Shown here: piece after piece, positions 32,796 to 43,853 of the stretch
How positions within the stretch are numbered: the stretch's first letter is position 1
Layout: every line of letters starts with the position of its first letter
Notes under the pieces: generated by a model
Told to the model about the DNA's origin: nothing
The model's input: the letters and a program-made list of their open reading frames with translations, nothing else
The model's database searches: none
Program-made: the position numbers and the translations under genes
Source: Lolium rigidum
Lineage: Eukaryota; Streptophyta; Magnoliopsida; Poales; Poaceae
Assembly: GCF_022539505.1 (NCBI RefSeq)
Contig: NC_061508.1
Span: forward strand, 265,738,736 to 265,802,735
Length of the DNA: 64,000 nucleotides
Direction of reading: 5' to 3'

Positions 32796-35793
32796 GATGG
32801 CGGACGCGCACGCCAGTCACCTACGAGGATCCGCCCGACGACCTCAAGAAGCAATACAACGAGATCAAGGCTACCCTCGAAGCCGACCTCATCGGCTCTT
32901 TCGGAGAACCCGTTCTGGTGGTATCAGATGGAAGGGGTTCTCACCAGAAGGTGCACTCGATGGGATAGACCTCTCTTCCCCGTTGGAGGAACGCACCGTG
33001 GGTCTGCGGCAGAGATCAACTACCCGGTGGCTCACTCGCTACACCGCCACTCCGAGAACTTGGTCAACGTGCCGGAGCGTGTCGCTCGCGCGTGATCCGG
33101 GAGATCATGAGCCACCGGCACTCGCCGCCGGACCAGCTCTCGGGACGCATCAAGGAGAGTTGCCATTCCAGATCCCGTCCACCGCTGCCATTTGCGTTGG
33201 CAGCACTCGCTGAAGTGCCGACTACACCGGCATTCCTCGTCTACGGACTGGTGGCGACCCCGGTGACTACCGGTTCTTAATGGAGGCGCCTAAGGAGATC
33301 CCTCATGGGTACGCGTGCATGTATGTGCCGGATTGTGGTGACTGGGCACTCACAAACCAGGCCACAACATCGGGGACTCGGCGAAGACAGGAGGAACGTC
33401 GGCGACAGAGCGTACGTGGCTAACTAAATACGCCACACCGACGAAACTCCCGAGCCCAGCCTCCCGCAGCCGGCTCGTAGCCGGAAAAGCAAACGTGGCA
33501 GGCCAAGTACGCCACCCCGGCGAATCTTCGCAGTGCAACTCCTACGGCCAGCACAACGGATCAGATCGGTACCATACCGAGAGACCGGCTCGGCATGATG
33601 CCGAAAAGAAGGGCAGCTCGGCTATTCCAAGCCGTACCCCGACGATTACGAGATGATCCCGCTGCCACCAAAATATCGGCTCCCCGACTTCTCCAAATTC
33701 GATGGATCAGATGGCTCCAGCTCCATCGAGCACGTCAGCCCGATATTTGGCTCAACTAGGACCGGCTTCAGTGTCGGATCAGCTACGCGTGAGGCTCTTT
33801 TCACAGTCCCTCACGGGATCGGCTTTTGGATGGTACACCTCTCTACCGGCGAACTCCATCCAGTCTTGGAAGCAATTGGAAGAACAGTTCCATATGCAAT
33901 ACCATTCGGAAGCTTCCGAGTCCGGCATTGCCGATCTAGCACAACTACGTCGAAGCGCGGGAAACGAGTGACGTGAATCACATCCAGCGCTTCAGAATCT
34001 TAGGAACCGATGTTATTCGGTTCGTATAACCGAAAAGGAAGCGATCGAGTTGGCGGTAGCAGTGCCTTGCAACACAGCTCAAGGACATGGCCTCCCAAGC
34101 GGATTATCCTCGCCGGCGCACATGGTTCGTAAACTATCAGCATATGAACAGCGCCACCCCGACTCGTACCAAGACAAGTTCAAGCGTGCAGTAGTCATGG
34201 TCGATACGGAGGAGGATGAAGTGCCCGCGGGAGGCCAAGAGATAGCAAGTGGCTGAGTGGACTCGGGGAGGAACCCCGTGGCCTCGCAAATGGGTAAAGC
34301 CACCAGGGCCACCCGGGGGATTTGATTTTGATGTGACCAAGACCGAACAAATCTTCGACCTCCCGCTCAAGGAGAAACAAGCTTGACGGTTCCCGAAGGT
34401 CTCAAGTTCCCCACGGCGAAAGAGCTAAATGGAAAGCCGTACTCGCAAATTCCACAACTCGCTTTCCCATGCCACCAACGACCGCCGGTGTGGCGCCAGC
34501 ACATCCAAGCGGCGATAGAGAAGGGGCGGCTAATTTTCAACCAGCACGCCATGAAGGTCGACACCCAACCCTTCCCCGCCGTTAACATGGTAGAAATCAC
34601 CTACCCCGAAGGTTGCCGACCAGGTCCCTCGTTCAAGCATCAACATGGTAGGACCTGGAAACCACTCGGCAAAGATGGAGATGAGGGCAGCTGCTCTCAC
34701 AAGCAAGGATACAGAAGAGGCCGCTCTACGCGATCGGCTCCATCATGATGGCAAGCGCTATGTCACAGAGGGAGAGGTGAAGAATATAAGATATCAGCGA
34801 CCCCTCTCTGATCACCTCCTCAACAAATATGTTAGTCAGTATGGTCAACGCCGGCGACCCAATTACGGTGATAGAGAAGATTGTTTGGCTAGAGAAGCCG
34901 GAAGACATCGTCGGCAGAATCGCGATGAGGAGGAGCACGAGCGCTGTGCCACGGAAGCATCCAGGGAGCAAGATGACAACACCGGACATCGGGACTGCCC
35001 CTTCTTCGACACTCGCTGGGATTCAGGAATGAGCCGATTGCCCACAATCGGCAATTGCCCGAATGCAATCGAAAAAGAAGGAGGCCGCCAATGTGTCCGT
35101 GTTCGAGCGCTTAGGGCCTCTCCCGCCACAAAGCAAACGCGCCGAGTCACCTCGTTGGGCAGATCTTGAAGATTCGAAGACGAGGGAGAAGTGGAAGAAG
35201 ACAGGTACCACCGGCCAAGGTGGTGCCCCGACGGACTCAGCCGTTCCCGAAGCGCGTGGTTCAGCGATTGCGCGGCCCGGAGGAAGCCGAAAGGTTGTAC
35301 CGCATACGCTAAGAAAGGCACGGCCTGATCCGGCCGCAAAGGTTCGGCGAACCCCGGATGAAGAGGGTCGTCCACGGAAAATGGAGTGGCGCCTAAACGG
35401 AGGAAAGCCGATGATGAGACATCGGCTGGCACAAACATGGTACTCGTCTTGCCGACGGAGCGTAGCGCTCCACGACTCTATGGAGCACTCAAGGTGGACG
35501 ACAAGCAAGCGCATCAAGTCGTAGGTTGGGTTGGTTTCATCCAGCCCGACCAAGTAGCAAGATCAAACCAATGGGCAAACCAGGAGAGGCTGATCCTTGT
35601 GATCGGCCCCAAAAAATTTACGAAGGGAACTTACAAAACCTTCAACGAGCAAGCAACGTGGAGGCCGATTCCAGCAATCGGCCAAAATTATCCTCACCTA
35701 CCTTTCTACTTGGGTTCAACATGTTTATCCAACAAAGCCGATACCATCAATTTTCTTGACAGAATCGGCTCGGGGGGGCACCCAGGTATATAA
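32796..35793 (+). pseudogene. Gag-like remnant of the second Gypsy
   Basis: The N-terminal part (YEDPPDDLKKQYNEIKATLE, about 32819) and gag core (KFDGSDGSSSIEHVS, then RYLAQLGPASVSDQLRVRLF and SAFGWYTSLPANSIQSW, about 33693-33880) sit in different frames. Later pieces include GLKFPTAKELNGKPYSQIPQ (34402) and a basic, Arg/Glu-rich stretch. Numerous frameshifts separate them. No protease D-S/T-G motif follows. Confidence 0.65.
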
Positions 35794-36470
35794 AAATACG
35801 AGGATATGCAACAGAAGCATCTCATCTTTTGTTGATGGGTATTGGAATATGGGGGCCGATGCACAGGTCGGCCGTAATAAAAAAAAAATGAAAATTCGAA
35901 AATTTTCGAACACAGCCGATGCAGCAGGCATCGACTTAAGGACATGAAAGCCGATGCATGGCCATCGACTCAAGGGAGATTTCTTCAAGGACAATGTCAG
36001 GAGCAGCATGGGCGCGTGGATCAGTTCAATGATCAGATCAATATCAGGGAGCCTATCTGGCCGGCAGGAACTGAAGAAACTCGGGGGCAGCTCACCTTGA
36101 GGGCTCTCCGTTTTTGGGAAGCCGATGCATATTTAAATCGGCTAGCTCGGAGTCTCGACTGATCGAGCTAGGTCACAGCTCACCTTGGCGGACTCGGGAC
36201 AAGCTGGAAATGCCGTTTTGAGAGCCGATTAGGGTCACCTCGCAGTGCATCATGGCGTCTGAGCGAGGAAGCCGCGCTGTACGGCTTGGCGCTCGGAAGA
36301 CGTCCGACGCGGCATCAGTCTAAGCATGGCAAACGGATGGAATGAAATTGGAGCGATTAAAGGATAAATGGAAAGAACAATTTCATTAATTCCAAGGAGC
36401 GGCTTTACAAGAAAGAGCCGATGGCTCTCAAAAGAGGGATCTGGTGCCTAGTGCACTGCTACTACTAGTC

Positions 36471-36900
36471 CTATACTACTAGTCGTCGTCTGTCCTCGTC
36501 ATCGCCGCCGTCGACGTCGTCGGCGCTCGCTCCCGGGGAGCTCTTCGTCGCCGCTGCCCCAGCCCTTGGCCGGAGCCTCTTCCTCCTCGTCATCATCATC
36601 ATCCTCGCTGTCCGCCCGGGAGCGGAAGCGCTTGGTCGGCGGGTACCCGATGGAGGAGGAGGAGTCCTCCTCCTCCTCTTCTTCGTCATCATCCTCGTCC
36701 TCGCTGTCCGCCCACATGCGGGGGCGCTTCTTCGGCGGGAGCTGGGCAGAAGGAGAGGCTTTGGCCTTCGCTGCTTCTCCTTCTTTTTCCTCCTTGTCGG
36801 AGGAGAAGGGATTCATCGCGGGGTGGAGGTTGTCCTCGGTCTTCTTCTTCGGTGAAGATTGGGGGAAGAGTTTTGAGAAGGAAGAGGAAGAGGAAGACAT
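36471..36900 (-). CDS. Antisense acidic, low-complexity ORF of the second Gypsy
   Basis: From the ATG at 36900: Ser-rich start, a basic KKRPRMWADSEDEDDDEEEE block, SIGYPPTKRFRSRADSEDDD as a second copy of the same design, then an acidic end. One reading stops at 36499 after poly-Arg; a one-base shift would run to 36471 with an Asp-rich end. The paired KRxRxWADSxD modules look like nuclear-localisation-plus-acidic repeats. It lies just before the polypurine tract, antisense to the element, as does the larger antisense ORF in the first Gypsy. No known function. The reading frame may be intact or frameshifted near the end. Confidence 0.45.
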
Positions 36901-37189
36901 TGTTACAGGAGGAGAGGGTTTTTTGGTGCCGATAGCTGGGATGGAATAGAGGATATGAGAGAGAGCTAACCAGTCGGCGCGGTTAAATAATGATAAATCT
37001 GGTGAAGGATTAATGCCATTACAACTTCCAAGGGATCGATGCTAAAGCTGTCAGGATTTTTAGAGAAGCTGAGAAGACAGGGCATAATGATGACGGATGC
37101 TGTAACGGCTCTGCTCTGCTACGACATGACCTTTCGAAGAGAAAGCATAATGATTTTGGAAATGTTATTTCCAAAACCAGGGGGGCATG

Positions 37190-38174
37190 TGTTATCACCA
37201 GATTTTAGACGAATCCAGAGGTGGGCCGGGCTTGGAAGATTACCTGTGGAAGAATTCTAAGGCGGCCTGGCACGAAGGGTCTTGGGCTGAATTGCCCGTG
37301 TATCTTTATTTAGTAGTTTATTATAAGAGATAGAATCTTAGTCGTGCACGGTTTAGTGCACGCCCTCATTAGAAAGTCCCCTGGACTATAAATATGTACC
37401 TAGGGTTTATGGAATAAACAACAACTCACGTTCAACCCCAAAAACAAACCAATCTCGGCGCATCGCCAACTCCTTCATCTCGAGGGTTTCTATCGGGTAG
37501 CGACATGCTGCCTAGATCGCATCTTGCGATCTAGGCAGCACAAGCCCCACGTTGTTCATGCGTTGCTCGTACCGAAGCGTTTTTGATGGCGAGCAACGTA
37601 GTTATCATTAGATGTGTTAGGGTTAGCATTGTTCTTCGTTTAAGCATGCTTACGTAGTGCAACCCTTGCATATCTAGCCGTCCTCACGCCTATCTCAGGT
37701 GTGGGGCGGCACCCCGCTTGATCATTATTTAGTAGATCTGATCCGTTACGATTGCTCCTTGTTCTACAAGGATTAGTTTAATATCCGCAATAGTTTGGCC
37801 TTACAATGGGGGGAGGATCCAGTGGCACGTAGGGTGGCGTTCGCAAGTCCTAAACGGGATGTTCCTAGGATCAACTTCATGTTGGTTTTTTGGACTTGTT
37901 TAGGATCGGCTTACGAGCACCGTGCGTGGCCGCAAGGCCCAACTCGGAGTAGGATGATCCGGTTATGCGGTGAAAACCCTAAATCGTCGTAGATCTCATT
38001 AGCTTCATCTTGATCAAGCAGGACCACCAAGTATTCGTGCACCCCGCACGGATCATGGGTGGATCGGCTCTTTGAGCCGATTCACGAGATAACCCGAGAG
38101 CCGATCGAGGCTCGTATTTAACGTTTACATGTATGCCCTGCAGGAAACTAAGCGAGGCAACCTCATCACCTTCC
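37190..38174 (+). repeat. 3' LTR of the second Gypsy (truncated by gap)
   Basis: 985 bp visible. By eye it differs from the 5' LTR by about 12 substitutions and three 1-base indels. The remaining approximately 175 bp fall in the gap or are lost. Confidence 0.8.
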
Positions 38175-38274
38175 NNNNNNNNNNNNNNNNNNNNNNNNNN
38201 NNNNNNNNNNNNNNNNNNNNNNNNNNNNNNNNNNNNNNNNNNNNNNNNNNNNNNNNNNNNNNNNNNNNNNNNNN
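38175..38274. other. Assembly gap, exactly 100 N
   Basis: Left flank is a Gypsy LTR and right flank is the inside of a Copia LTR, so real sequence is missing and the true size is unknown. Confidence 0.95.
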
Positions 38275-38658
38275 TAGCGAAGCTCCGCCGGACTTCTACA
38301 CCGCCACCGACACCACGCCGTCGTGTCTGCCGGATTCAAGAGGAGCTACTACTTCCGCTGCCCGCTGGAACGGGAGGTGGACGTCGTCTCTCATCAACAA
38401 CCGAACGTGTGACCGAGTACGGAGGTGCTGCCCGTTCGTGGCGCCGAACCGATCGTGATCAAGATCTTCTACGCGCTTTGCAAGCGGCAAGTGAACGTCT
38501 CACCGCAGCAACAAGAGCCTCATCTTGTAGGCTTTGGAATCTCTTCAAGGGTGAGACTCGATACTCCCTCGTTGCTACCGTCTTCTAGATTGCATCTTGG
38601 CTTGGATTGCGTGTTCGCGGTAGGAAAATTTTTGTTTTCTATGCAACGTTATCCTACA
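38275..38658 (+). repeat. 3' part of an Angela/BARE-type Copia LTR
   Basis: Collinear with about 58410-58788: ACCACGCCGT, CGACCGAGTACGGA, TAGGCTTTGGAA, GGTAGGAAA..TTTTGTTTTCTATGC. It ends CCTACA. Its beginning is inside the gap. Confidence 0.6.
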
Positions 38659-39768
38659 AGTCATTCCATTGAATGATTTTTGAAGGTGAATATGACCAAG
38701 AGAAGATGGTGATTTTTGATATAAAACGGATATTGGTTTGAATGCGATACCTTTCCAATTTTTGAGTACCCCCACAATACCTGATTATGGGTAGGGCTTA
38801 ACTGGAAATTTATGCATCTTAGTATGTGTTCCCTCTGAACACACATCATAGGGGTTATGCCGAGGCTGCCTCCGTTGTTGAGAAATGATGTGAATTGAGG
38901 TGAATTGTACGGCCAAGCCCTGTACAGTTCCCGTGCTGACGAGTTGGTCTTCACTGGGTGGCCAAGCTCATGGGGAGAGGTGCTCATACTAGGGTTTGTA
39001 AGTGAAAGGTTATGGTTGATGATCCGCTTACTGTGTTACGATGATTCGGGGTAATCCCGATGGATGAAATCAAATGTTGTGGCACAAGTGTGAAACCTCT
39101 GCAGAGTGTCAATCTATTCGAATAGCCGTGTCCATGGTTACGGACAGTTGGAAAGGCCATACTGTTTTCGATGTCAGATTCTTGAAAATGTTGGTGAAAT
39201 GAATGGTGAATGGGTGACTTGACTTTGAATCACAACAATGTTGTGGGAATGACACTAATGTTCCCACTTGAGTTAGTTAGCACTTGAATAAGTCTTTTCT
39301 CAAATACTTGTGAACTAAAATTTGCTTTATGCAAATAAACTAGAGCTTAGCACCCCTTACTAGAGCTGTTAGTACTTACATTAGTATTAGTTTGCGAGTA
39401 CTTTAAAGTACTCACGGCTGTGTCCCTGGCTATTCAAATGGCCAGACTATGAAGAGGAGCAGAACTATCAAGACGACGGCAACCAAGATGTCTACGACAA
39501 CTAGGGAATCTTCTGACGTCAGACTTTGGCCTGTGGACTAGAGAGTCCATTCTATTTACGCTTCCGCTATGAACTTGTGTATGTCCGTTGATCAGTAGAT
39601 CAACTATTTGTGTAATATTGGATCATGTGATCTATTTGTAAGACGACTATGGTATGTAATGAATGATGACTTATGATATTCAACTGTTATGTCTCGCAAC
39701 AACAATATTCCTGGGATTGCGATGTATGGCATAACAGACATCTGGACTTAAAAATCCGGGCGTTAACA
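38659..39768. repeat. Probable LTR-retrotransposon remnant
   Basis: Non-coding sequence ending CCGGGCGTTAACA. It looks like the 3' part of a Gypsy internal region plus LTR (TTCCGCTATGAACTTGTG and similar text common in grass LTRs). Boundaries and class are uncertain. Confidence 0.35.
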
Positions 39769-40454
39769 ATATCACCTAAGAATTAAATATGGAATTATCT
39801 AACACAACAAGGACAAGACTTCAGCCGCAGTTTTTCACACTCACCACCTACGCCAAGATGTCCTTAAAGGATTAAGCCCAAAACATCTAGAGCAACAAGG
39901 AAGAGACTTCGGCCTCTCTTTCATGGAAACCACCTGCATTAACATGTCCATCGTCATGTCGGGTAGTCCGATTTAAGTGTAAGCTACTAAAAAGAGTAAT
40001 CCCCACGAGAATTTGATTAAAAATCAATTTACCTCCAAAGGCCTGCCTATTCATAATCCTAGTGTTTTGTGTTGGTAAAATTAATTCAGAATGTACATAC
40101 ATTCGATCAAGCTCTCTGTATTTCCAAAATGATTGCATATGGGTATGTTTTCTCTATTTAAATAGGCTATAGGAAATAAAGGAGAGGATGTTTTTGAACA
40201 CTTGCACTATGTTGAGATTTTATTCATATAGTCAAAATCAATGCATATGCAAACTCATATTAGCCTGCTTTACCTGAGACTATGACATAACCCAAAAAAA
40301 TATTCCATTCCATAGGGGAATAGTACCTAGGCATCAGATTTTTCTTAAAATAAAAATAGAAAAGGCACAATTTATAATTTACAGGATGGCGCAATAGTGT
40401 GCAATTTAAAGATCCAGAATATGCAAATAATAGTGCGTAGATACATCCAAATCC

Positions 40455-40455
<1 letters not shown>

Positions 40456-40529
<74 letters not shown>
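40456..40529. repeat. (TAA)n microsatellite
   Basis: About 24 uninterrupted trinucleotide units. On the minus strand they translate as poly-Tyr, which is not a gene. Confidence 0.95.
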
Positions 40530-40530
<1 letters not shown>

Positions 40531-40545
40531 ATTTATCCATAAAAA

Positions 40546-40650
40546 CATGTCTCAAGTTTAACTATATTTAGATGTATCTAGACGCTCTTTAGTGTATAGA
40601 TATGTCTGAATTTAGACAAATCTTTGACATGGAGGGAGTATATATGATTT
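40546..40650. mobile_element. Truncated Stowaway-like MITE
   Basis: It has a right end ATGGAGGGAGTA and interior ATGTATCTAGACGCTCTTTA, typical of Tc1/Mariner-type Stowaway elements. The left TIR is missing or decayed. Confidence 0.45.
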
Positions 40651-41308
40651 TATTGTTTGCAATTGGCAAAACATACCATGTTGCAAATTTCCAAACATAA
40701 AATGATGCAAACAAGTTATGTTCAACATGACATCATATTCTAAAACCCAAAGTTGGACAAAAAATTATGTTGAGAAATTTCACACTTGAAATGTGCAAAC
40801 AAGCTAGTTGCACACTTTAAACCCAAAATATGCACAGTAAGAATATATGTGGTTCAGACTTCAAAATGTGGAACTATTCAATTATGGATTTTTCTAAACA
40901 TGTAGTAACAAAAAAACATATGTGCGCAATTTCGAGAGCAACCAATTCAACTACCAATCGCACATATCTAAACTTTAAAGTATTGGAAAATAATACGTAC
41001 AATTTCGGGATTTAGAATATGAAGCTATCGATTGCATATTTCGAAACCCGAATTACGCGAAAACAATACCTATAATTTCAGGCTTCATTACGTGCATGTA
41101 CCCAATTGCACATTCTTAAGTCTAGAGGTGTCACAAGTTTGTGCTCAATTATCCAAGACTTAACAAATTTGTAGATAAAGCAATAATCAAATTTCTTTGC
41201 AAATACAAACACAAAATAAAAAGGTTATATAGATACAAATCTACACTGTAGCAAGAAAATAAAAAAAATTAAAAGAAAAACATCACAACGTGATATGTCA
41301 ATCTGCAC

Positions 41309-41366
41309 AGACAAAACGGATAGGTCCTGCAAAAAAAAAAAAAAAAAAAAAGACAAAACGGATAGG
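41309..41366 (+). repeat. Very short retro-insertion: TCCTGC plus poly(A) within a 16-bp TSD
   Basis: AGACAAAACGGATAGG occurs at 41309-41324 and again at 41351-41366. Between them are only TCCTGC and 20 A. This is what LINE machinery leaves after extreme 5' truncation. Confidence 0.75.
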
Positions 41367-41567
41367 GGACCTTCTATCAGTATTATTATTTTTGAAGTAC
41401 ATGCAAGTCAATTAGCGCAAACAGCACCGGCCCAAAAGCCCCGCTAACCTCAATATAAAAAGGCCCACTAGGTCCAGTTTTAGCAGACGTATTACAAACC
41501 ACATTTTAATTTTTAAACCGACTGCTAGGGTGTATCTTCTCAAATCAACCGGCCAGCTTGCTCCAGT

Positions 41568-43115
41568 TCACTTCCTGGAGACAAGCGGCGGCACGCTCTG
41601 CTCGTTCCTGAAGTAGTCGCCGGCATCCACCTTCCCCTTGGTGATGGCGAGCCGCTTGAAGTTCCCCCCGAAGTACTTCTCACCCCACGCCTTACCGCTT
41701 TCGTAGCTCGTGACGCCGCCGACAACCGTGTTCTCCCCGATGTCCAGGTCCCGGTAGTTCACGTAGGCGCCCCTCGGGTTCTTGCTCACGAACGGCTCCA
41801 TGAAGTCGTACATGTCCTTGATCCAGTTCGGCGCGTCCGTGCCGTTGCCCGTCCAGAACGCGACGTACTGGATGTTGTAAAGGACGCCGCTCCGGTGAGG
41901 GTATGGCGTGGCGGTGTCGGCGATGCTGCCGACTCTTCCGCCGTGAGGCTCCAGGAGGATGATCCCCGCGCCCGCCTTGTTGAACCAGGGGAAGATCTTC
42001 TCCCACAAGTCCTTCGTGATGGCCTTCTTGACGTAGTCGGACTTGTTCCTCGAGAAAGTGCTCAGGCTGGTCGTCCTGTTGAGGAGCGTCTCCAGGGGCG
42101 TCTTGGTGTCGCCGGAGTTGATGTACACGGTGGACTGCAGCCAGCTCATCTCCCGGCAGTCGGCGCGCGTCATGCCGAGCTCGGGGAACAGCCTGCTCAT
42201 CGTCCTCTCGAGTTCGCCGCAGCTGCCGAGATATAGAGACTGGAAGAGAGCATCCCTGCCCACGATCACCCGTATGCTGAGCTCATCTGGAAGCGCCGGC
42301 GCGAGCGTTTGCCATTTGGCCACGGCGTTGACCGCGCCCTGGTCGACGCTCTTCCGAATGTTGAAGAACGTCACTGTCGGCGGGACCCGCACGAGCTTGA
42401 CCTTCCACGACAGCACGATGCCAAAGTTCCCGCCGCCGCCGCGGATGGCCCAGAAGAGGTCCCTCTTCATGGCCTTCTTGTCCAGGAGCCGGCCGTTGGC
42501 GTCGACTAGCGTGGCGTCGATGACGTTGTCGACGGGCAGGCCGTACTTGCGCATCATCATGCCCATGCCGCCGCCGCTGAAGTGGCCGCCCACGCCGACG
42601 CTCGGGCAGACGCCGGCAGGGAACGCGAGCTCCGGTGCCGCCTTGGCGACGGTGTAGTACAGCTCCCCCAGAGTCGCGCCGGAGTCCACCCACGCGGTGG
42701 CCGCGCGACGGTTGATGCGCACGGCGCGGAGGTTCGAGAGGTCGACCACGGCGAACGTCTCGGGGCGCTCGGACCTGTACGAGAGGCCCTCGTAGTCGTG
42801 TCCACCGCTGCGCACGCGGACGCGCACGTCGTGGCGTCGGCCACAGAGCACGACGGCCTGAACGTGGGACGCGTTGGTGGGCATCACGATGCAGAGCGGC
42901 CTCACCGTCGTCGGAGTGAAGAACATGGGGTTCCTGATTGACGACACCAGAACCGAATCGAAGGACGGCGAACTCGGCGTGACCACGAGCTGGGTGGGGA
43001 TGTTCGCCGAGAGGCACTGGAGGAATTCGCCGGACGCAGCCAACGACGGGATTGTCATGTAGCAAGATAGGAGGCAAACTGTAAGCAGGACAGCTGCGTG
43101 CGTGGACGGCGCCAT
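41568..43115 (-). CDS. Berberine-bridge-enzyme-like FAD-linked oxidase (copy 3)
   Basis: Intronless, 515 aa from the chosen start. Signal peptide 1 to about 27 (MAPSTHAAVLLTVCLLSCYM...). FAD-binding domain with His106 in SGGHDYEG and Cys170 in GVCPSVGVGGHF, so both flavin links are possible. BBE domain with NIQY (414-417), YVNYRDLDIG (451-460) and end DYFRNEQSVPPL. It is more diverged from copies 1 and 2 than they are from each other. ATGs also lie at 43133 and 43154. The TATA box at 43173-43178 puts the transcript start near 43146, excluding 43154. The ATG at 43115 has A at -3 and G at +4, while 43133 has T at -3. A start at 43133 (521 aa) remains possible. Likely secreted oxidase with unknown substrate. 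Confidence 0.9.
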   Translation of the reverse strand: MAPSTHAAVLLTVCLLSCYMTIPSLAASGEFLQCLSANIPTQLVVTPSSPSFDSVLVSSIRNPMFFTPTTVRPLCIVMPTNASHVQAVVLCGRRHDVRVRVRSGGHDYEGLSYRSERPETFAVVDLSNLRAVRINRRAATAWVDSGATLGELYYTVAKAAPELAFPAGVCPSVGVGGHFSGGGMGMMMRKYGLPVDNVIDATLVDANGRLLDKKAMKRDLFWAIRGGGGNFGIVLSWKVKLVRVPPTVTFFNIRKSVDQGAVNAVAKWQTLAPALPDELSIRVIVGRDALFQSLYLGSCGELERTMSRLFPELGMTRADCREMSWLQSTVYINSGDTKTPLETLLNRTTSLSTFSRNKSDYVKKAITKDLWEKIFPWFNKAGAGIILLEPHGGRVGSIADTATPYPHRSGVLYNIQYVAFWTGNGTDAPNWIKDMYDFMEPFVSKNPRGAYVNYRDLDIGENTVVGGVTSYESGKAWGEKYFGGNFKRLAITKGKVDAGDYFRNEQSVPPLVSRK

Positions 43116-43172
43116 ATTCGCCAGCTGGAGCATGGATACGGTGCTTATGTGCATCGCATCGTATCAGCACGT

Positions 43173-43178
43173 TATATA
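43173..43178 (-). promoter_or_regulatory. TATA box of BBE-like copy 3
   Basis: TATATA followed by AC on the minus strand, 58 bases from the chosen ATG. The distance is the same as in copies 1 and 2. Confidence 0.6.
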
Positions 43179-43256
43179 GGACATGCTGATCCTCCTATGT
43201 AAAACGTGTGCAGCGACGACCTTGGGAAACGTGCGTTCGAGTTAGAGAAGTACGGA

Positions 43257-43853
43257 GTAGTACGAATTAGTCTATGCCATGACACTTTTGCCTATGCATA
43301 GTAGAGGGACAAAGAAGAGAAGAGTGAGTTTTCAAGTAGTAAGACGATGAGACAACCTCTATACATCTACATATGCTATTAGGTTAAAAGCATGAATGAG
43401 AGGAAAGAGAAAATAGTGAAAACATTACCCTAATAGCCGATCCTATAACCAACTCTATTAGAGAATAAATAAGTACTCAAAGTGACTTTTGATGAAATTG
43501 ATAGTTTTAAGAAGTAGTACGAATTAGTCTATGACATGACACTTTTGCCTATGCATAGTAGAGGGACAAAAGAAAAGAAGAAGTGAGTTTTCAAGTAGTA
43601 AGACAATGAGACAAACCTCTATACATCTACATATGCTATCTATTATATACAAAAAGCAAAATAAGAGGTTTTAACGGAGACACCAGGTTAATCCACATCA
43701 TCTAAATTAATTTTGCTAGTTACGTTAAAAGCATGAATGAGAGGAAAGAGAAAATAGTGAAAACATTACCCTAATAGCCCATCCTATAACCAACTCTATT
43801 AGAGTATAAATAAGTAATCAAAGTGACTTTTCATGAAATTGATAGGTTTATGG
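43257..43853. repeat. Tandem duplication upstream of BBE-like copy 3
   Basis: Unit 1 (43257 to about 43510) and unit 2 (43514 to about 43853) share long near-identical blocks (TAGTACGAATTAGTCTATG, ACATCTACATATGCTAT, AAAGCATGAATGAGAGG). Unit 2 has about 85 bp (around 43640-43722) not present in unit 1. Confidence 0.8.

Larger units (their letters stand above)
31576..38174 (+). mobile_element. Second non-autonomous Gypsy element, cut by the gap
   Basis: 5' LTR 31576-32734, primer-site region TTCTCGGCACGCTCGGTGGGA from 32738, gag remnant, long non-coding part, antisense acidic ORF, polypurine tract CAGGGGGGCATG (37178-37189), and 3' LTR from 37190 into the N run. There is no protease, RT or integrase. 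Mobilisation would need enzymes from another element. Confidence 0.8.
39769..41567. other. AT-rich intergenic region downstream of BBE-like copy 3
   Basis: Holds a (TAA)n microsatellite, a truncated Stowaway-like MITE and a tiny poly(A) insertion, listed separately. No gene is supported. Confidence 0.5.

Noticed and set aside
36566..36949. Poly-Ser plus-strand ORF
   Set aside because: Shadow of the antisense acidic ORF (GAG/GAT repeats read in the opposite direction).
40260..40532. ORF rich in tyrosine
   Set aside because: It is the translated (TAA)n microsatellite.
43257..43853. CRISPR-like or satellite array
   Set aside because: Only two units, no regular spacers, eukaryotic context; a simple tandem duplication explains it.
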